Shown here: piece by piece, positions 17,310 to 26,285 of the stretch
Position numbering within the stretch: position 1 is the first letter of the stretch
Layout: each line of letters opens with the position of its first letter
Made by a program: the position numbers and the translations under genes
The notes under the pieces: generated by a model
Database searches by the model: none
What the model saw: the letters and a program-made list of their open reading frames with translations, nothing else
Told to the model about the DNA's origin: nothing
Assembly: GCF_014639795.1 (NCBI RefSeq)
Contig: NZ_BMGC01000001.1
Span: 139,382 to 203,381 of the forward strand
Direction of reading: 5' to 3'
Source: Gordonia jinhuaensis
GTDB lineage: Bacteria > Actinomycetota > Actinomycetes > Mycobacteriales > Mycobacteriaceae
DNA: 64,000 bases

Positions 17310-18242
17310 TCAGTAGTGGTAGGTGTCCGAGGGCGCCGGCATGTGCTCGGGATCCTCGTCGTCACGGGCGACCGGGATGCTGTAGGCACGTGCGAGATCG
17401 AGGATCTTGGTGGCGCGGGCGATACGTGGCAGGTCCGAACCGTTGCGGATCTCGCCGCCGTCGCGCTCGAACTCGGCGAAGAAGTCCAGCGCCCACGTGA
17501 TCTGGTCGGGCGTCGGGGACAGCCCCTCGTTGATCGTCCGGCACTGGTCGTTGGTCAGGCAGATCTTGCCGGTCATACCGAATTCGACACTCACCGCGGC
17601 TGCCTCGGTCAGGGTCAGCGCCGACGAGCCGACGGTCGGACCGTCGATCGCCGACGGCAGCCCAGCAGCCTTGGCTGCGATGGTGAACCTCGAGCGTGCG
17701 TAGGCCAGCGTCATCGGGTCACCGCCGAAGCCGGTGTCGCGGCGGAAATCGCCGATCCCGAAGGCCAACCGGAAGGTTCCCTTCGCCGAGGCGATCTCAC
17801 TGATGCGCTCAAGGCCACGCGCGGTCTCCACCAGCGCGACGATCGGCACGCCGGGTAGGCGGCGCGCGGTCTCGGTGACGTGGTCGACACCCTCCACCAT
17901 CGCCAGCATCACACCGCCGACGGTCACGTCGCCGAGCATCGCCAGATCATCGGCCCACCACGGGGTACCGAAACCGTTGATGCGCACCCAGTCCTCGGAG
18001 TGTCCGCCGGCAAGCCAGGCCCGCACGTTCTCGCGTGCACGGTCCTTGTCCTTGGGGGCCACAGCGTCTTCGATGTCGAGCACGACGATGTCGGCGCGCG
18101 AGTCGGCCGCCGCCTGGAAACGATTGTCGTGCGATCCGTTCACGAGCAGCCAGCTGCGCGCGAGGACGGGGTCGATACGAGAGCCGATGTCCTCGGGTTC
18201 GACATCGACGTCGAGGTGGGAAGTCGGATTCACGCCGTCCAT
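17310..18242 (-). CDS. HpcH/HpaI aldolase / citrate lyase beta (CitE-like) family
   Basis: 310 residues from ATG 18242. The TIM-barrel CitE-like signatures are present: RSWLLVNGSH near the N-terminus, DIVVLDIEDAVAPKDKDRAR with acidic metal ligands, WVRINGFGTPW, VALVETARGL, and FGIGDFRRDTG. Members cleave or form C-C bonds in beta-hydroxy acyl-CoA compounds (citramalyl-, malyl-CoA) using Mg2+. No CitD/CitF partner is present, so classical citrate lyase is unlikely. ATG 18284 is an alternative start, adding 14 residues. It is divergent from a universal stress protein gene. Confidence 0.82.
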   Translation of the reverse strand: MDGVNPTSHLDVDVEPEDIGSRIDPVLARSWLLVNGSHDNRFQAAADSRADIVVLDIEDAVAPKDKDRARENVRAWLAGGHSEDWVRINGFGTPWWADDLAMLGDVTVGGVMLAMVEGVDHVTETARRLPGVPIVALVETARGLERISEIASAKGTFRLAFGIGDFRRDTGFGGDPMTLAYARSRFTIAAKAAGLPSAIDGPTVGSSALTLTEAAAVSVEFGMTGKICLTNDQCRTINEGLSPTPDQITWALDFFAEFERDGGEIRNGSDLPRIARATKILDLARAYSIPVARDDEDPEHMPAPSDTYHY

Positions 18243-18363
18243 GGTCTCATCGTGGCCGGTGAGAGCAAAATTTCGGCCACTCATCCGGCCGGGATCGCAC
18301 TGAACGTCGGATAATGAGACACCAGTCAGCCATGCGACACCCGTCATCGAGCGAGGACACCAC

Positions 18364-19236
18364 ATGAGTACCAGCCTCTCCCGGCTCACCGTCGGATATC
18401 TGGCCACCGACACCGGCGCCGACGGCGTCGCGCTGGCGGCGACGATCGCGGCCACCATCGGCGCGGCAATCGATTTGGTGTGTGTACTCCGCGAGGACGA
18501 ACTGGCCACGCGAACCCAGCGCACCTACAGCGAGAAGGCGCTCACCGCACAGGCGCAGAAATGGCTCGACGCCGGCGCGGCACTCGTACCCGAGGGCATC
18601 GAGGTCGACACCCATGTGGTCACCGCGGCGTCGTTCGCCGAGGGCCTGGCCGGCTTCGCGACACAGACGAACGCGCGGATGATCGTCATCGGCGGCACCA
18701 GCGACGGGATACTCGGACACCACACGCTGGGCCCGGTCGGACTGGGGTTGGCGCACTATTCGCCGGTGCCCGTCGCACTCGCCCCCGCCGACCACCACCG
18801 GCACCCCGTGCCGCGACTGTCGGAGGTCACCATCGCGGTCGCACCCGGGCCGCACAGCGACAACCCGCTGCCGTTCGGACTGGCGCTCGCCGCCGAGGGG
18901 CGGCTGGCGGTACGGCTGCTGACCGTGGTGGTGGACGGCGGGGTCCCCGACCCCACGAACCTGGCCACCCGGCAGGAGAATGTGGCCGCCGCACGCCGCG
19001 TTCTCGACGAGGCCAGCAGCGCGGCCGGCGACGACATCACGGTCGAGGCACTGGTCGCCGAAGGCGCCACGATCACGCAATCACTGCGCGCGCTGCGCTG
19101 GGGCCCCGGCGACATCGTCGTGATGGGCTCCGGGCGACTGACCGGCGAGAAGCGAGTCTTCCTCGGCCCCAACGCGGCTCGCATCCTCCGTGCGGCGACC
19201 GTGCCGATCATCCTGGTACCCAAGGCGTTCGACTGA
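18364..19236 (+). CDS. Tandem-domain universal stress protein
   Basis: 290 residues, about twice the single UspA unit, so two Usp domains. The first domain runs from LTVGYLATDTGADG to about residue 140 with a GGTSDGILGHHTLGPVG loop. The second has VMGSGRLTGEKRVFLGPNA and ends in VPIILVPKA, the usual ATP-binding G-x2-G-x9-G-like region. Cytosolic nucleotide-binding stress proteins of this kind are common in mycobacteria, but their targets are generally unclear. It lies between the CitE-like gene (divergent) and the amine oxidase gene (convergent, 8 bp). Confidence 0.85.
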   Translation: MSTSLSRLTVGYLATDTGADGVALAATIAATIGAAIDLVCVLREDELATRTQRTYSEKALTAQAQKWLDAGAALVPEGIEVDTHVVTAASFAEGLAGFATQTNARMIVIGGTSDGILGHHTLGPVGLGLAHYSPVPVALAPADHHRHPVPRLSEVTIAVAPGPHSDNPLPFGLALAAEGRLAVRLLTVVVDGGVPDPTNLATRQENVAAARRVLDEASSAAGDDITVEALVAEGATITQSLRALRWGPGDIVVMGSGRLTGEKRVFLGPNAARILRAATVPIILVPKAFD

Positions 19237-19244
19237 CGCCCCGG

Positions 19245-20687
19245 TCAGCTGTCGAAGCCCAGCCCCAGCGCGTCGAGCACCCGTAGCCACACACCACGCT
19301 TGCCCCGATTGCGGTCGGATCGGGCGAGTTCGCGTCGGGTCAGCGTGATCCCGAACCAGCGCACCGGTTCCGGGGGGAAGGGCAGCGGCTTGGACTTCAC
19401 CATCTCCAGCCGGGTGCGTTCGGTGTCGCGGCCGTCCACCAGATCCAGGGCGGTACGCGCACCGAAGTGCGAGGCGCCCACACCGAGTCCGGTGAAGCCG
19501 ACCACGGTGACCACCCGACCGCCCATCGACACATCCCAGAACGCGTTGAAGCGCGAACAGGTGTCGATGATGCCGCCCCATGTATGCGAGACCTTGATGC
19601 CCTCGAGCTGTGGGAACACCTGCAGCAGATGCTCACCGAGCAGTGCGGCCTCCTCAGGCTTGTCCGCCAGACGACTGTCGGTCTTGCCGCCGTAGTAGTA
19701 GAAGGCGTCATAACCACCGAACAGGATCCGGTTGTCGGCGGTGAGCCGGAAGTAGTGGAAGCGATTACCGCAGTCGGACAACCCTTCTCGACCGTTCCAC
19801 CCGATCGACGCCAGCTGCTGGTCGGTGAGGGGTTCGGTGACGATCACATAGTCCCACACCGGCACGATCATCCAGCCGACCTTGCGGACCAACGGCGTCG
19901 ACGCCGACGTCGCGGCGATGACATGTTGTGCCCGGATGGAACCCAGTGCCGTGGTCGCCACCACGGCGTCGCCGGTGTCGCTCAGACTGCGCACCTGGGT
20001 GTGCTCGTAGATCCGCACACCGAGTCGGTCGGCGGCCACAGCGAGCCCCCAGGCCAGTTTGGCCGGGTCGATGATCATCACGTCGGGGTCGAACAACCCG
20101 CCGGCGACCAGCGGTGAGTTGACCCGGGCTCGTGCCTGTTCGGCATCGAGGCTCTCGACGGGCTCGCCGAGTCGGCGCGCCTCGGTGACGAGTTCGTCGA
20201 GTTCTGCTGCCTGCCAGTCGAAGTTGGCCAGATCCAGTTCGCCGGTGTGCTCGGCGTCGGCGTCGATACCCAGTCGGGTCAGCGCCGCGGCGATCTCGGC
20301 GAGCGTCTCACGACCCATCCGCTGCAGGGTGGCCAGTTCGTCGGCGTACCTCTCGAACCCGTTGCCCAGACCGTGCACCAGGCTCGCCGCACAGAAGCCG
20401 CCGTTGCGACCGGTGGCGCCCTCGGCGATACGGGCGCCCTCGACCAACACGATCGACCGCGACGGGTTCTCCTCGGCCGCCTGCACCGCGGCCCACAGAC
20501 CGGTGAACCCGCCGCCGATCACCAACAGGTCCGTCGACTCCTCGCCGACCAGACGCTCACGGGCCGCCGGCCGCTCGGCCCGGTCGAGCCAGAACGGGAC
20601 GGGGGCGGCGTCGGCGACCATGCGCCGGGAACGGTCGGTGGGTTCACCGGCCCACGCGGCTGTCGATGCGGAAGTGGATGCGGTCAT
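19245..20687 (-). CDS. FAD-dependent amine oxidoreductase (DAO family, PuuB-like)
   Basis: 480 residues. The N-terminal Rossmann motif is VIGGGFTGLWAAVQAAEE, with RIAEGATGRNGGFCAASLVHG typical of the PuuB/gamma-glutamylputrescine oxidase branch. The C-terminal FAD/substrate motif includes HTWGGIID and VVGFTGLGVGASHFGARTA. It probably oxidises an amine or N-substituted amino acid, using oxygen. ATG at 20687 overlaps the upstream dehydrogenase stop (ATGA), so the two act in one operon: amine to aldehyde to acid. The precise substrate cannot be read from sequence. Confidence 0.85.
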   Translation of the reverse strand: MTASTSASTAAWAGEPTDRSRRMVADAAPVPFWLDRAERPAARERLVGEESTDLLVIGGGFTGLWAAVQAAEENPSRSIVLVEGARIAEGATGRNGGFCAASLVHGLGNGFERYADELATLQRMGRETLAEIAAALTRLGIDADAEHTGELDLANFDWQAAELDELVTEARRLGEPVESLDAEQARARVNSPLVAGGLFDPDVMIIDPAKLAWGLAVAADRLGVRIYEHTQVRSLSDTGDAVVATTALGSIRAQHVIAATSASTPLVRKVGWMIVPVWDYVIVTEPLTDQQLASIGWNGREGLSDCGNRFHYFRLTADNRILFGGYDAFYYYGGKTDSRLADKPEEAALLGEHLLQVFPQLEGIKVSHTWGGIIDTCSRFNAFWDVSMGGRVVTVVGFTGLGVGASHFGARTALDLVDGRDTERTRLEMVKSKPLPFPPEPVRWFGITLTRRELARSDRNRGKRGVWLRVLDALGLGFDS

Positions 20688-22255
20688 GCGTTATCAGCGC
20701 CTTGTTCGGTCGTGGTCGGTGTCTGGGCGTTCGGTGTCTGGGTGTTCGGTGATCGGGTGGTGTCGTTCTTGTCGGCCACGATGATGCGATGCCAGGGCTT
20801 CCTCGCCTCGGCGGTGATGTCGCTCATCACGTGTTTGATGGTCAGGTACTCGTCGAGTGAGTACGTCGACATGTCCTTCCCGAATCCCGACGCACCGACG
20901 CCGCCGTGGGGCATCTCGCTGATGATCGGGATGTGGTCGTTGATCCACACACAACCGGCGTGGATCTCGCGGCCGGCGCGCTGGGCGCGGTAGACATCCC
21001 GCGTCCAGGCCGATGCGGCCAGACCGTACGGGGTGTCGTTGGCGCGACGGATCGCATCGTCATCGTCGTCGAAGGTGCTCACAGTGAGCACCGGACCGAA
21101 CACCTCGTCGCGGTAGATCTCGGCATCCTCGCCCACATCGGCGATCAGCGTCGGCGGGTAGTACGCGCCGGGGCCGGTCGGCACCACACCCCCGGTCACG
21201 ACGCGCAGGCCGGCAGCACGCGCCCGCTCCACCATGCCGGCGACCTTGTCACGGTGTCTGGTGGAACTGAGCGAACCCATGTCGGTGTCGGGATCCATCG
21301 GATCACCCATCGAGACCGTCGCCATGACGTCGGCGACGCCGGAGACGAACTGCTCGTAGAGATTCCGCGCGACGATCGCGCGGGTCGCTGCAGTACAGTC
21401 CTGACCGCCGTTGATCAGACTCGCGGCCACCGCACCCTCGACAGCCGCATCGAGATCGGCGTCGTCGAACACCACGAAGGGCGCCTTGCCGCCGAGTTCG
21501 AGCTGAACGCGTGTGCCGTTGGTGGCCGCAGCAGCCATCACCGCCCGGCCGACAGCGGTCGAACCGGTGAAGGTCACGATGTCGACGTCGGGATGACCGG
21601 CGAGTGCGGCACCCACATCCGAACCGGCGCCGGTCACCACGTTGAGGACACCGAGCGGCAGTCCGGCCTCGACGGCCAGGCGCGCGAGGCGCAACGTGGT
21701 CAGCGGAGTGATCTCGGCAGGCTTGATGACCACCGTGCAGCCGGCAGCCAGTGCGGGCATCACCTTCCACACCGCCATCTGCAGCGGATAGTTCCACGGC
21801 GTGATCGACCCGACCACGCCGATCGGTTCGCGACGGATCGAGGAGGTGTGATCACCGGAGTACTCGGCACTGGCCTTGCCCTCGAGGTTGCGAGCCGCAC
21901 CGGCGAAGAACGAGGTGTTGTCGATACTCCCGGGCACGTCGAACTCCCGCGCCAGCCGTATCGGTTTGCCGGTCTGAGACACCTCCTCGACCGCGAAGAG
22001 TTCTGCATCGCGATCCATCAGCGCGGCCAGTCGGTGCAGAACGGCCGACCGGTCCGCCGGTGTGGCCGAGGCCCACTCCCTCAGCGCCGCACGAGCGGTG
22101 GCGACCGCGAGGTCGACATCGGCCGGCGTCGCCAGCGTCATCGTGGTCACCGTGGTCCCGGTTGCCGGGTCGATCACCGAGTGGGTGTTCCCCGAGCCGG
22201 CGCGCGGGACACCCCCCACCCAGCTCGCAGCTGTCGTCGTGTCGGTGGTGGTCAT
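20684..22255 (-). CDS. NAD-dependent aminobutyraldehyde-type aldehyde dehydrogenase
   Basis: 523 residues from ATG 22255. The catalytic Glu is in VQLELGGKAP and the nucleophile Cys in INGGQDCTAATR; cofactor loops include GSITPWNYPLQMAVWK and TFTGSTAVGRAV. The sequence pattern (GQDCTA, IPIISEMPHGGVGASGFGKDMS) resembles gamma-aminobutyraldehyde dehydrogenases of putrescine catabolism. The last ~28 residues form a Thr/Pro/Gln-rich tail (SPNTQTPNAQTPTTTEQ) encoded by a 15-bp repeat, unusual for the family. It is coupled to the FAD oxidase downstream and divergent from the Lrp regulator. Confidence 0.88.
   Translation of the reverse strand: MTTTDTTTAASWVGGVPRAGSGNTHSVIDPATGTTVTTMTLATPADVDLAVATARAALREWASATPADRSAVLHRLAALMDRDAELFAVEEVSQTGKPIRLAREFDVPGSIDNTSFFAGAARNLEGKASAEYSGDHTSSIRREPIGVVGSITPWNYPLQMAVWKVMPALAAGCTVVIKPAEITPLTTLRLARLAVEAGLPLGVLNVVTGAGSDVGAALAGHPDVDIVTFTGSTAVGRAVMAAAATNGTRVQLELGGKAPFVVFDDADLDAAVEGAVAASLINGGQDCTAATRAIVARNLYEQFVSGVADVMATVSMGDPMDPDTDMGSLSSTRHRDKVAGMVERARAAGLRVVTGGVVPTGPGAYYPPTLIADVGEDAEIYRDEVFGPVLTVSTFDDDDDAIRRANDTPYGLAASAWTRDVYRAQRAGREIHAGCVWINDHIPIISEMPHGGVGASGFGKDMSTYSLDEYLTIKHVMSDITAEARKPWHRIIVADKNDTTRSPNTQTPNAQTPTTTEQGADNA
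20715..20759. repeat. 15-bp tandem repeat, 3 copies, inside dehydrogenase 3' end
   Basis: Units at 20715-20729, 20730-20744 and 20745-20759 read (G/T)TCGGTGTCTGGGCG-like with a few changes. The period is a multiple of three and encodes the Thr/Pro/Gln repeats of the C-terminal tail, so copy changes would keep the frame. Confidence 0.75.
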
Positions 22256-22396
22256 GGGAGTATCAGTCCTTGGCAACTGCGGTTCTCGACCGGGAGTTAT
22301 GGGTAGAGCGGATCCGGGCGCGATGGGTGCCCGGCGTCGACGCGAGGCAAGAATACCCCGCCAACATGACCATTCGCGAGTTATGTGCCCGATTGA

Positions 22397-22411
22397 CGAC
22401 TGATTCAGTCG
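22397..22411. promoter_or_regulatory. Palindrome CGACTGATTCAGTCG, candidate Lrp operator
   Basis: A perfect 7-1-7 palindrome lies in the 237-bp divergent region between the aldehyde dehydrogenase and the Lrp/AsnC gene, 82 bp before the Lrp start. Position and symmetry suit a local regulator. Binding is inferred. Confidence 0.45.
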
Positions 22412-22492
22412 AATATGTTGCGAAATACTTCGGAATTCGTCAGCATGGTCGCACCGCCACTGATTGCGGGACAGTAGACAGAAGCGGAGCCC

Positions 22493-22954
22493 ATGTCCGA
22501 TCATCCGATAGCACTCGACGACATCTCCAAACGCATCATCGAGTCCCTCCAACGCGACGGCCGACGCTCGTATGCCTCGGTCGGCAAGGAGATCGGTTTG
22601 TCCGAGGCAGCCGTGCGCAATCGCGTTCAACGGCTCCACGATGCCGGGGTCCTGCAGATCGTCGCCGTGACCGATCCGCTCCAGATCGGCTTCGCCCGAC
22701 AGGCGATGGTGGGCATCCGGTGCACCGGCGATTCGCAGGAACTCGCCCGGAGGCTGGCGGACATCCCCGAGATCGACTACGTGGTGCTCACAGCCGGCTC
22801 ATTCGACATCTTGATCGAGGTGATATGTGAGGACGATGCCAGCCTGCTGCATCTCCTCAACGAGAAAGTCCGGACCCAACCCGGAGTCACCATCACCGAG
22901 ACCATGGTCTATCTGAAACTCGTCAAACAGCAATACAATTGGGGAACACGATGA
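22493..22954 (+). CDS. Lrp/AsnC-family transcriptional regulator
   Basis: 153 residues, standard length. The N-terminal HTH is LDDISKRIIESLQRDGRRSY followed by VGKEIGLSEAAVRNRVQRLH; the RAM ligand domain follows (IPEIDYVVLTAGSFDILIEV). Members bind amino acids or related amines and form octamers on DNA. ATG 22493 is preceded by GGAG. The downstream aminotransferase start overlaps its stop (ATGA). It most likely senses the amine or amino acid degraded by the flanking enzymes. Confidence 0.92.
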   Translation: MSDHPIALDDISKRIIESLQRDGRRSYASVGKEIGLSEAAVRNRVQRLHDAGVLQIVAVTDPLQIGFARQAMVGIRCTGDSQELARRLADIPEIDYVVLTAGSFDILIEVICEDDASLLHLLNEKVRTQPGVTITETMVYLKLVKQQYNWGTR

Positions 22955-24330
22955 CATCGATTCAAACCCGCACCGACGAACCCTCACTCGGCGCCCGCAG
23001 CGCCGCGCACCTGTGGGGTCACTTCTCCCGCCACGGCGCGGAGATCACTCCTCCGGTCATCACCCACGGCGAGGGTGTGCGCATCTTCGACGACGCCGGC
23101 CGTAGCTACTTCGACGGCCTGTCGGGTCTGTTCGTGGTGCAGCTCGGTCACGGCCGCGAGGAACTCGCCGAGGCCGCCGCCGAGCAGGCCAAGAAGATCG
23201 GATTCTTCCCGCTGTGGTCCTACGCCACGCCGCCGGCCATCGAACTCGCCGAGAAGCTCGCCGCGTACGCCCCCGGCGATCTGAACCGGGTCTTCTTCAC
23301 CAGCGGTGGCGGCGAGGCCGTGGAGAGCGCCTGGAAGCTGGCCAAGCAGTACTTCAAGCTCACCGGAAAACCCGGCAAGCACAAGGTGATCTCGCGGTCG
23401 ATCGCCTATCACGGGACCCCGCAGGGTGCGCTGGCCATCACCGGCATCCCCGATCTGAAGAAAGACTTCGAGCCGCTGACCCCCGGCGGCTTCCGGGTCC
23501 CCAACACCAACATCTACCGCGCACCCGAGCACGGAGACGATCCGAAAGCATTCGGCCGCTGGGCCGCCGACCGCATCGCCGAGGCGATCGAGTTCGAAGG
23601 CCCCGACACCGTCTGCGCGGTGTTCCTCGAGCCGGTGCAGAACGCCGGCGGTTGCTTCCCGCCGCCGCCCGGATACTTCGAGCGGGTGCGTGAGATCTGC
23701 GACGAGTACGACGTGCTGCTCGTGTCCGACGAGGTGATCTGTGCCTACGGCCGCATCGGGTCGATGTTCGCCTGTGACGATTTCGGCTACGTGCCCGACA
23801 TCATCACCAGCGCAAAGGGTCTCACCTCGGGATACTCCCCGCTGGGGGCGATGATCGCCAGCGAGCGCCTCTTCGAGCCGTTCAACGACGGCAAGACCAC
23901 CTTCGCCCACGGCTACACCTTCGGCGGCCATCCGGTGTCGGCGGCGGTTGCGCTCAAGAACCTGGAGATCTTCGAGCGTGAGGGCATCACCGATCACGTC
24001 AAGGCCAATGCGCCGGCCTTCCGCGCGACGCTCGAGAAGCTCAACGATCTGCCGATCGTCGGTGATGTGCGCGGTGAGGGGTACTTCTACGGCATCGAGC
24101 TGGTGAAGGACAAAGCCACCAAGGAGACCTTCAATGCCGAAGAGTCCGAACGGATTCTGCGCGGCTTCCTCTCGACCGCGTTGTTCGACAACGGTCTGTA
24201 CTGCCGCGCCGACGACCGCGGCGACCCGGTGGTGCAGCTGGCTCCCCCGCTCATCTGCGGTCAGGCGGAGTTCGACGAGATGGAGCAGATCCTGCGCAAG
24301 GTCCTCACCGAGGCGGGCAACCTGATCTGA
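22951..24330 (+). CDS. Class III PLP-dependent aminotransferase (SpuC / omega-amine type)
   Basis: 459 residues. The family hallmarks are visible: YFDGLSGLFVVQLGHGREEL, FFTSGGGEAVESAWKLAKQY, the Asp that binds the PLP ring in LLVSDEVICAYGRIG, and the PLP Lys in IITSAKGLTSGYSPLGA. Such enzymes move an amino group from putrescine, beta-alanine or similar terminal amines to pyruvate. ATG 22951 has GGGGA upstream and overlaps the Lrp stop; an in-frame start at 22939 would lie inside the Lrp gene. With the divergent oxidase and dehydrogenase it suggests a diamine or omega-amino-acid catabolic island. Confidence 0.9.
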   Translation: MTSIQTRTDEPSLGARSAAHLWGHFSRHGAEITPPVITHGEGVRIFDDAGRSYFDGLSGLFVVQLGHGREELAEAAAEQAKKIGFFPLWSYATPPAIELAEKLAAYAPGDLNRVFFTSGGGEAVESAWKLAKQYFKLTGKPGKHKVISRSIAYHGTPQGALAITGIPDLKKDFEPLTPGGFRVPNTNIYRAPEHGDDPKAFGRWAADRIAEAIEFEGPDTVCAVFLEPVQNAGGCFPPPPGYFERVREICDEYDVLLVSDEVICAYGRIGSMFACDDFGYVPDIITSAKGLTSGYSPLGAMIASERLFEPFNDGKTTFAHGYTFGGHPVSAAVALKNLEIFEREGITDHVKANAPAFRATLEKLNDLPIVGDVRGEGYFYGIELVKDKATKETFNAEESERILRGFLSTALFDNGLYCRADDRGDPVVQLAPPLICGQAEFDEMEQILRKVLTEAGNLI

Positions 24331-24417
24331 TCCGAGGGATCTTATCTGGGAGCTCTGACCTGGAATCCCTGCGCGATCACCCGACGATCCTGTGCACCCG
24401 ATGACCTGAGCGGGTTC

Positions 24418-26280
24418 TCAGCACCGAACACCGGTGGCGGTGCCGGAAGGCACTGCTACCGGCGTTCGGTCTGTGTTGGACTGTGGCGCACCATCTCTCA
24501 CACCGGCCAGATGAGCGGGATCAGTGCCAGCGATACCGCGAGCCAGGCCAGCATCACCACCCCACCCAGCCGCCAGTAGTCGCCGAAGCGATAACCCCCC
24601 GGGTGCCATGATGATGAGGTTTGCCGGCGTCGCGATCGGTGTGAGCAGCGACGCCGCTCCGGCCACGGTGACCGTCATCAGCACGGGCGCGATCGACATG
24701 TGCACCTCGGCGGCGGTGGCCAGGGCGATCGGGATGACGATGAGTACCGTCGCCGCATTCGAGATGAACTGCCCCAGTGCTGCGGTGAGCACGAACAACA
24801 CCAGCAGCACCAGATAGGGGCTGCGGCCTTGCACCAGGTCCACCACCGGGCCGGCGATCTTGTCGGCCGCGCCGGTGCTCTGCACGGCCAGCGACAGCGG
24901 GATCAGCGCACCGATGAGGATGATCGTCTGGATCGGCATCGCACGCATTGCCCGTTCGGGCGTCAGTACCCGCAACAGGACGGTTGCCGCTGCGGCGACG
25001 AGCGCGGTCACCGACGCAGGCACGAGTCCCGTGGCGAGGACCACGATCATGGCCACCACGATGAATATCGCCCTCGGCGCGGTGGGGGCCAAAGAAGTGG
25101 GCGTCCCCCGCAGCTCCTCGGGATCGTCGACCAGAAGCAGCTGCATGTCGCCGAAGGCCGACAGCGCATCCCAGCCTCCGTGCAGCAGCACCGCGTCACC
25201 CTGCACGAGATCGGTCGATCGGGCGCCGCGGTCGGATCCGCGCCGCGACACCGACACCACCTCGACACCGTCGGTGACGGTCATCCCCGGGAACACCCGT
25301 CGCCCGACCCAGTCCGACCGTGGCGGCACCACGGCCTCGAGCAGACCCTCGTCGCGGCGGGCCAATTCGTCGGGTCCGGCGGCATCCAGCGCGCGCACCA
25401 CGGTCTGGGTCTGCGCCCCCAGCGTGCGGGCCGCGTCGTCGGGGCCGGTGACCACGAGGCTGTCACCGACCCGCAAACGATGGTTGTCCGACACCGCCAC
25501 ATGCGCCCGGTCCTGCACGCCGACCAGTTGCAGCGGTTCGGTGACGACCTCGCGGGCCCGGCGATCGACCAGGTCTGACGACGGGCTGATCTCGAGGCGG
25601 TAGCCGCGCGACCCCGTCATACGGTGGCGGTGTGCAGGTGCCGAACGGCCTTGGGAGCCGGGCGCATCGCCGCGGCTGGGCAACAGTCGTGGCCCGAGCG
25701 CCAAGACGATGACCACGGTCACCACCACCAGCGGCGCTCCGATGGCGGCATATTCGAAGTAGCCGAATCCGCCGCCCCCCTCGGTGCGGAAGGCCTCGTC
25801 GACGATCACGTTGACCGGGCTACCCGACAACGTCAGCAACGATCCCGCGCTACACGCGAACGCGAACGGGATGAGCATCCGCGACGGCGCCACACCCAGC
25901 CTGAGCGCCGTCGCCACGACCACGGGCAACAACGCCGCGGCGGCGCCGTTGATCGTGATCAGCGCGCTCAGCACGGCCGCGAGGAGCAGCAGCGCCAGCC
26001 CGGCACGCATACGGCTGTCGCCGGCGAGTCTCGACAGCACGCCGCTGAGCCAGGCGGTGACGCCGGAGGCCTCCAGGCTCGCGCTCACCACGAACAATGC
26101 TGCGATGAAGGCGATCACCGGATCCCCGAAGCCCGCGAACACATCTCGCGCGGTGACCACCCCGGTGGCGTACAACGCGACAGACACCGCGATCGCGACG
26201 ATCTCGACGGGAAAGCGGTTGGAGATGAACGCAACGATGGCGACGCCGAGCACGATCAGGGTGATGTCGGCGTCGGACAT
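24418..26280 (-). CDS. SLC13-type permease with RCK (TrkA-C) domains, 3' frameshifted
   Basis: 620 residues as the frame reads. Two membrane blocks (residues ~1-190 and ~400-590) flank a soluble pair of TrkA-C-like domains (around VTEPLQLVGVQDRAHVAVSDN and EGLLEAVVPPRSDWVGRRVF). This is the usual layout of SLC13/DASS-family 'permease' proteins that move anions such as dicarboxylates or sulfate. The final helix is destroyed: after NLIIMAPGG the frame shifts at the six-G run (plus-strand 24595-24600). Removing one G restores YRFGDYWRLGGVVMLAWLAV and a stop at 24498. Either a real mutation or a sequencing error. The start ATG 26280 follows the YihY stop by 5 bp, so the two are probably cotranscribed. 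Confidence 0.8.
   Translation of the reverse strand: MSDADITLIVLGVAIVAFISNRFPVEIVAIAVSVALYATGVVTARDVFAGFGDPVIAFIAALFVVSASLEASGVTAWLSGVLSRLAGDSRMRAGLALLLLAAVLSALITINGAAAALLPVVVATALRLGVAPSRMLIPFAFACSAGSLLTLSGSPVNVIVDEAFRTEGGGGFGYFEYAAIGAPLVVVTVVIVLALGPRLLPSRGDAPGSQGRSAPAHRHRMTGSRGYRLEISPSSDLVDRRAREVVTEPLQLVGVQDRAHVAVSDNHRLRVGDSLVVTGPDDAARTLGAQTQTVVRALDAAGPDELARRDEGLLEAVVPPRSDWVGRRVFPGMTVTDGVEVVSVSRRGSDRGARSTDLVQGDAVLLHGGWDALSAFGDMQLLLVDDPEELRGTPTSLAPTAPRAIFIVVAMIVVLATGLVPASVTALVAAAATVLLRVLTPERAMRAMPIQTIILIGALIPLSLAVQSTGAADKIAGPVVDLVQGRSPYLVLLVLFVLTAALGQFISNAATVLIVIPIALATAAEVHMSIAPVLMTVTVAGAASLLTPIATPANLIIMAPGGLSLRRLLAAGWGGDAGLARGIAGTDPAHLAGVRDGAPQSNTDRTPVAVPSGTATGVRC
24498..24600 (-). other. 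Displaced true 3' end of the SLC13 permease gene
   Basis: Read one base out of the current frame, this segment encodes the expected last transmembrane helix, ending in IPLIWPV and TGA at 24500-24498. The slip point is the C6 run at 24595-24600 (G6 on the coding strand). Confidence 0.8.
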
Positions 26281-26285
26281 CGTGA

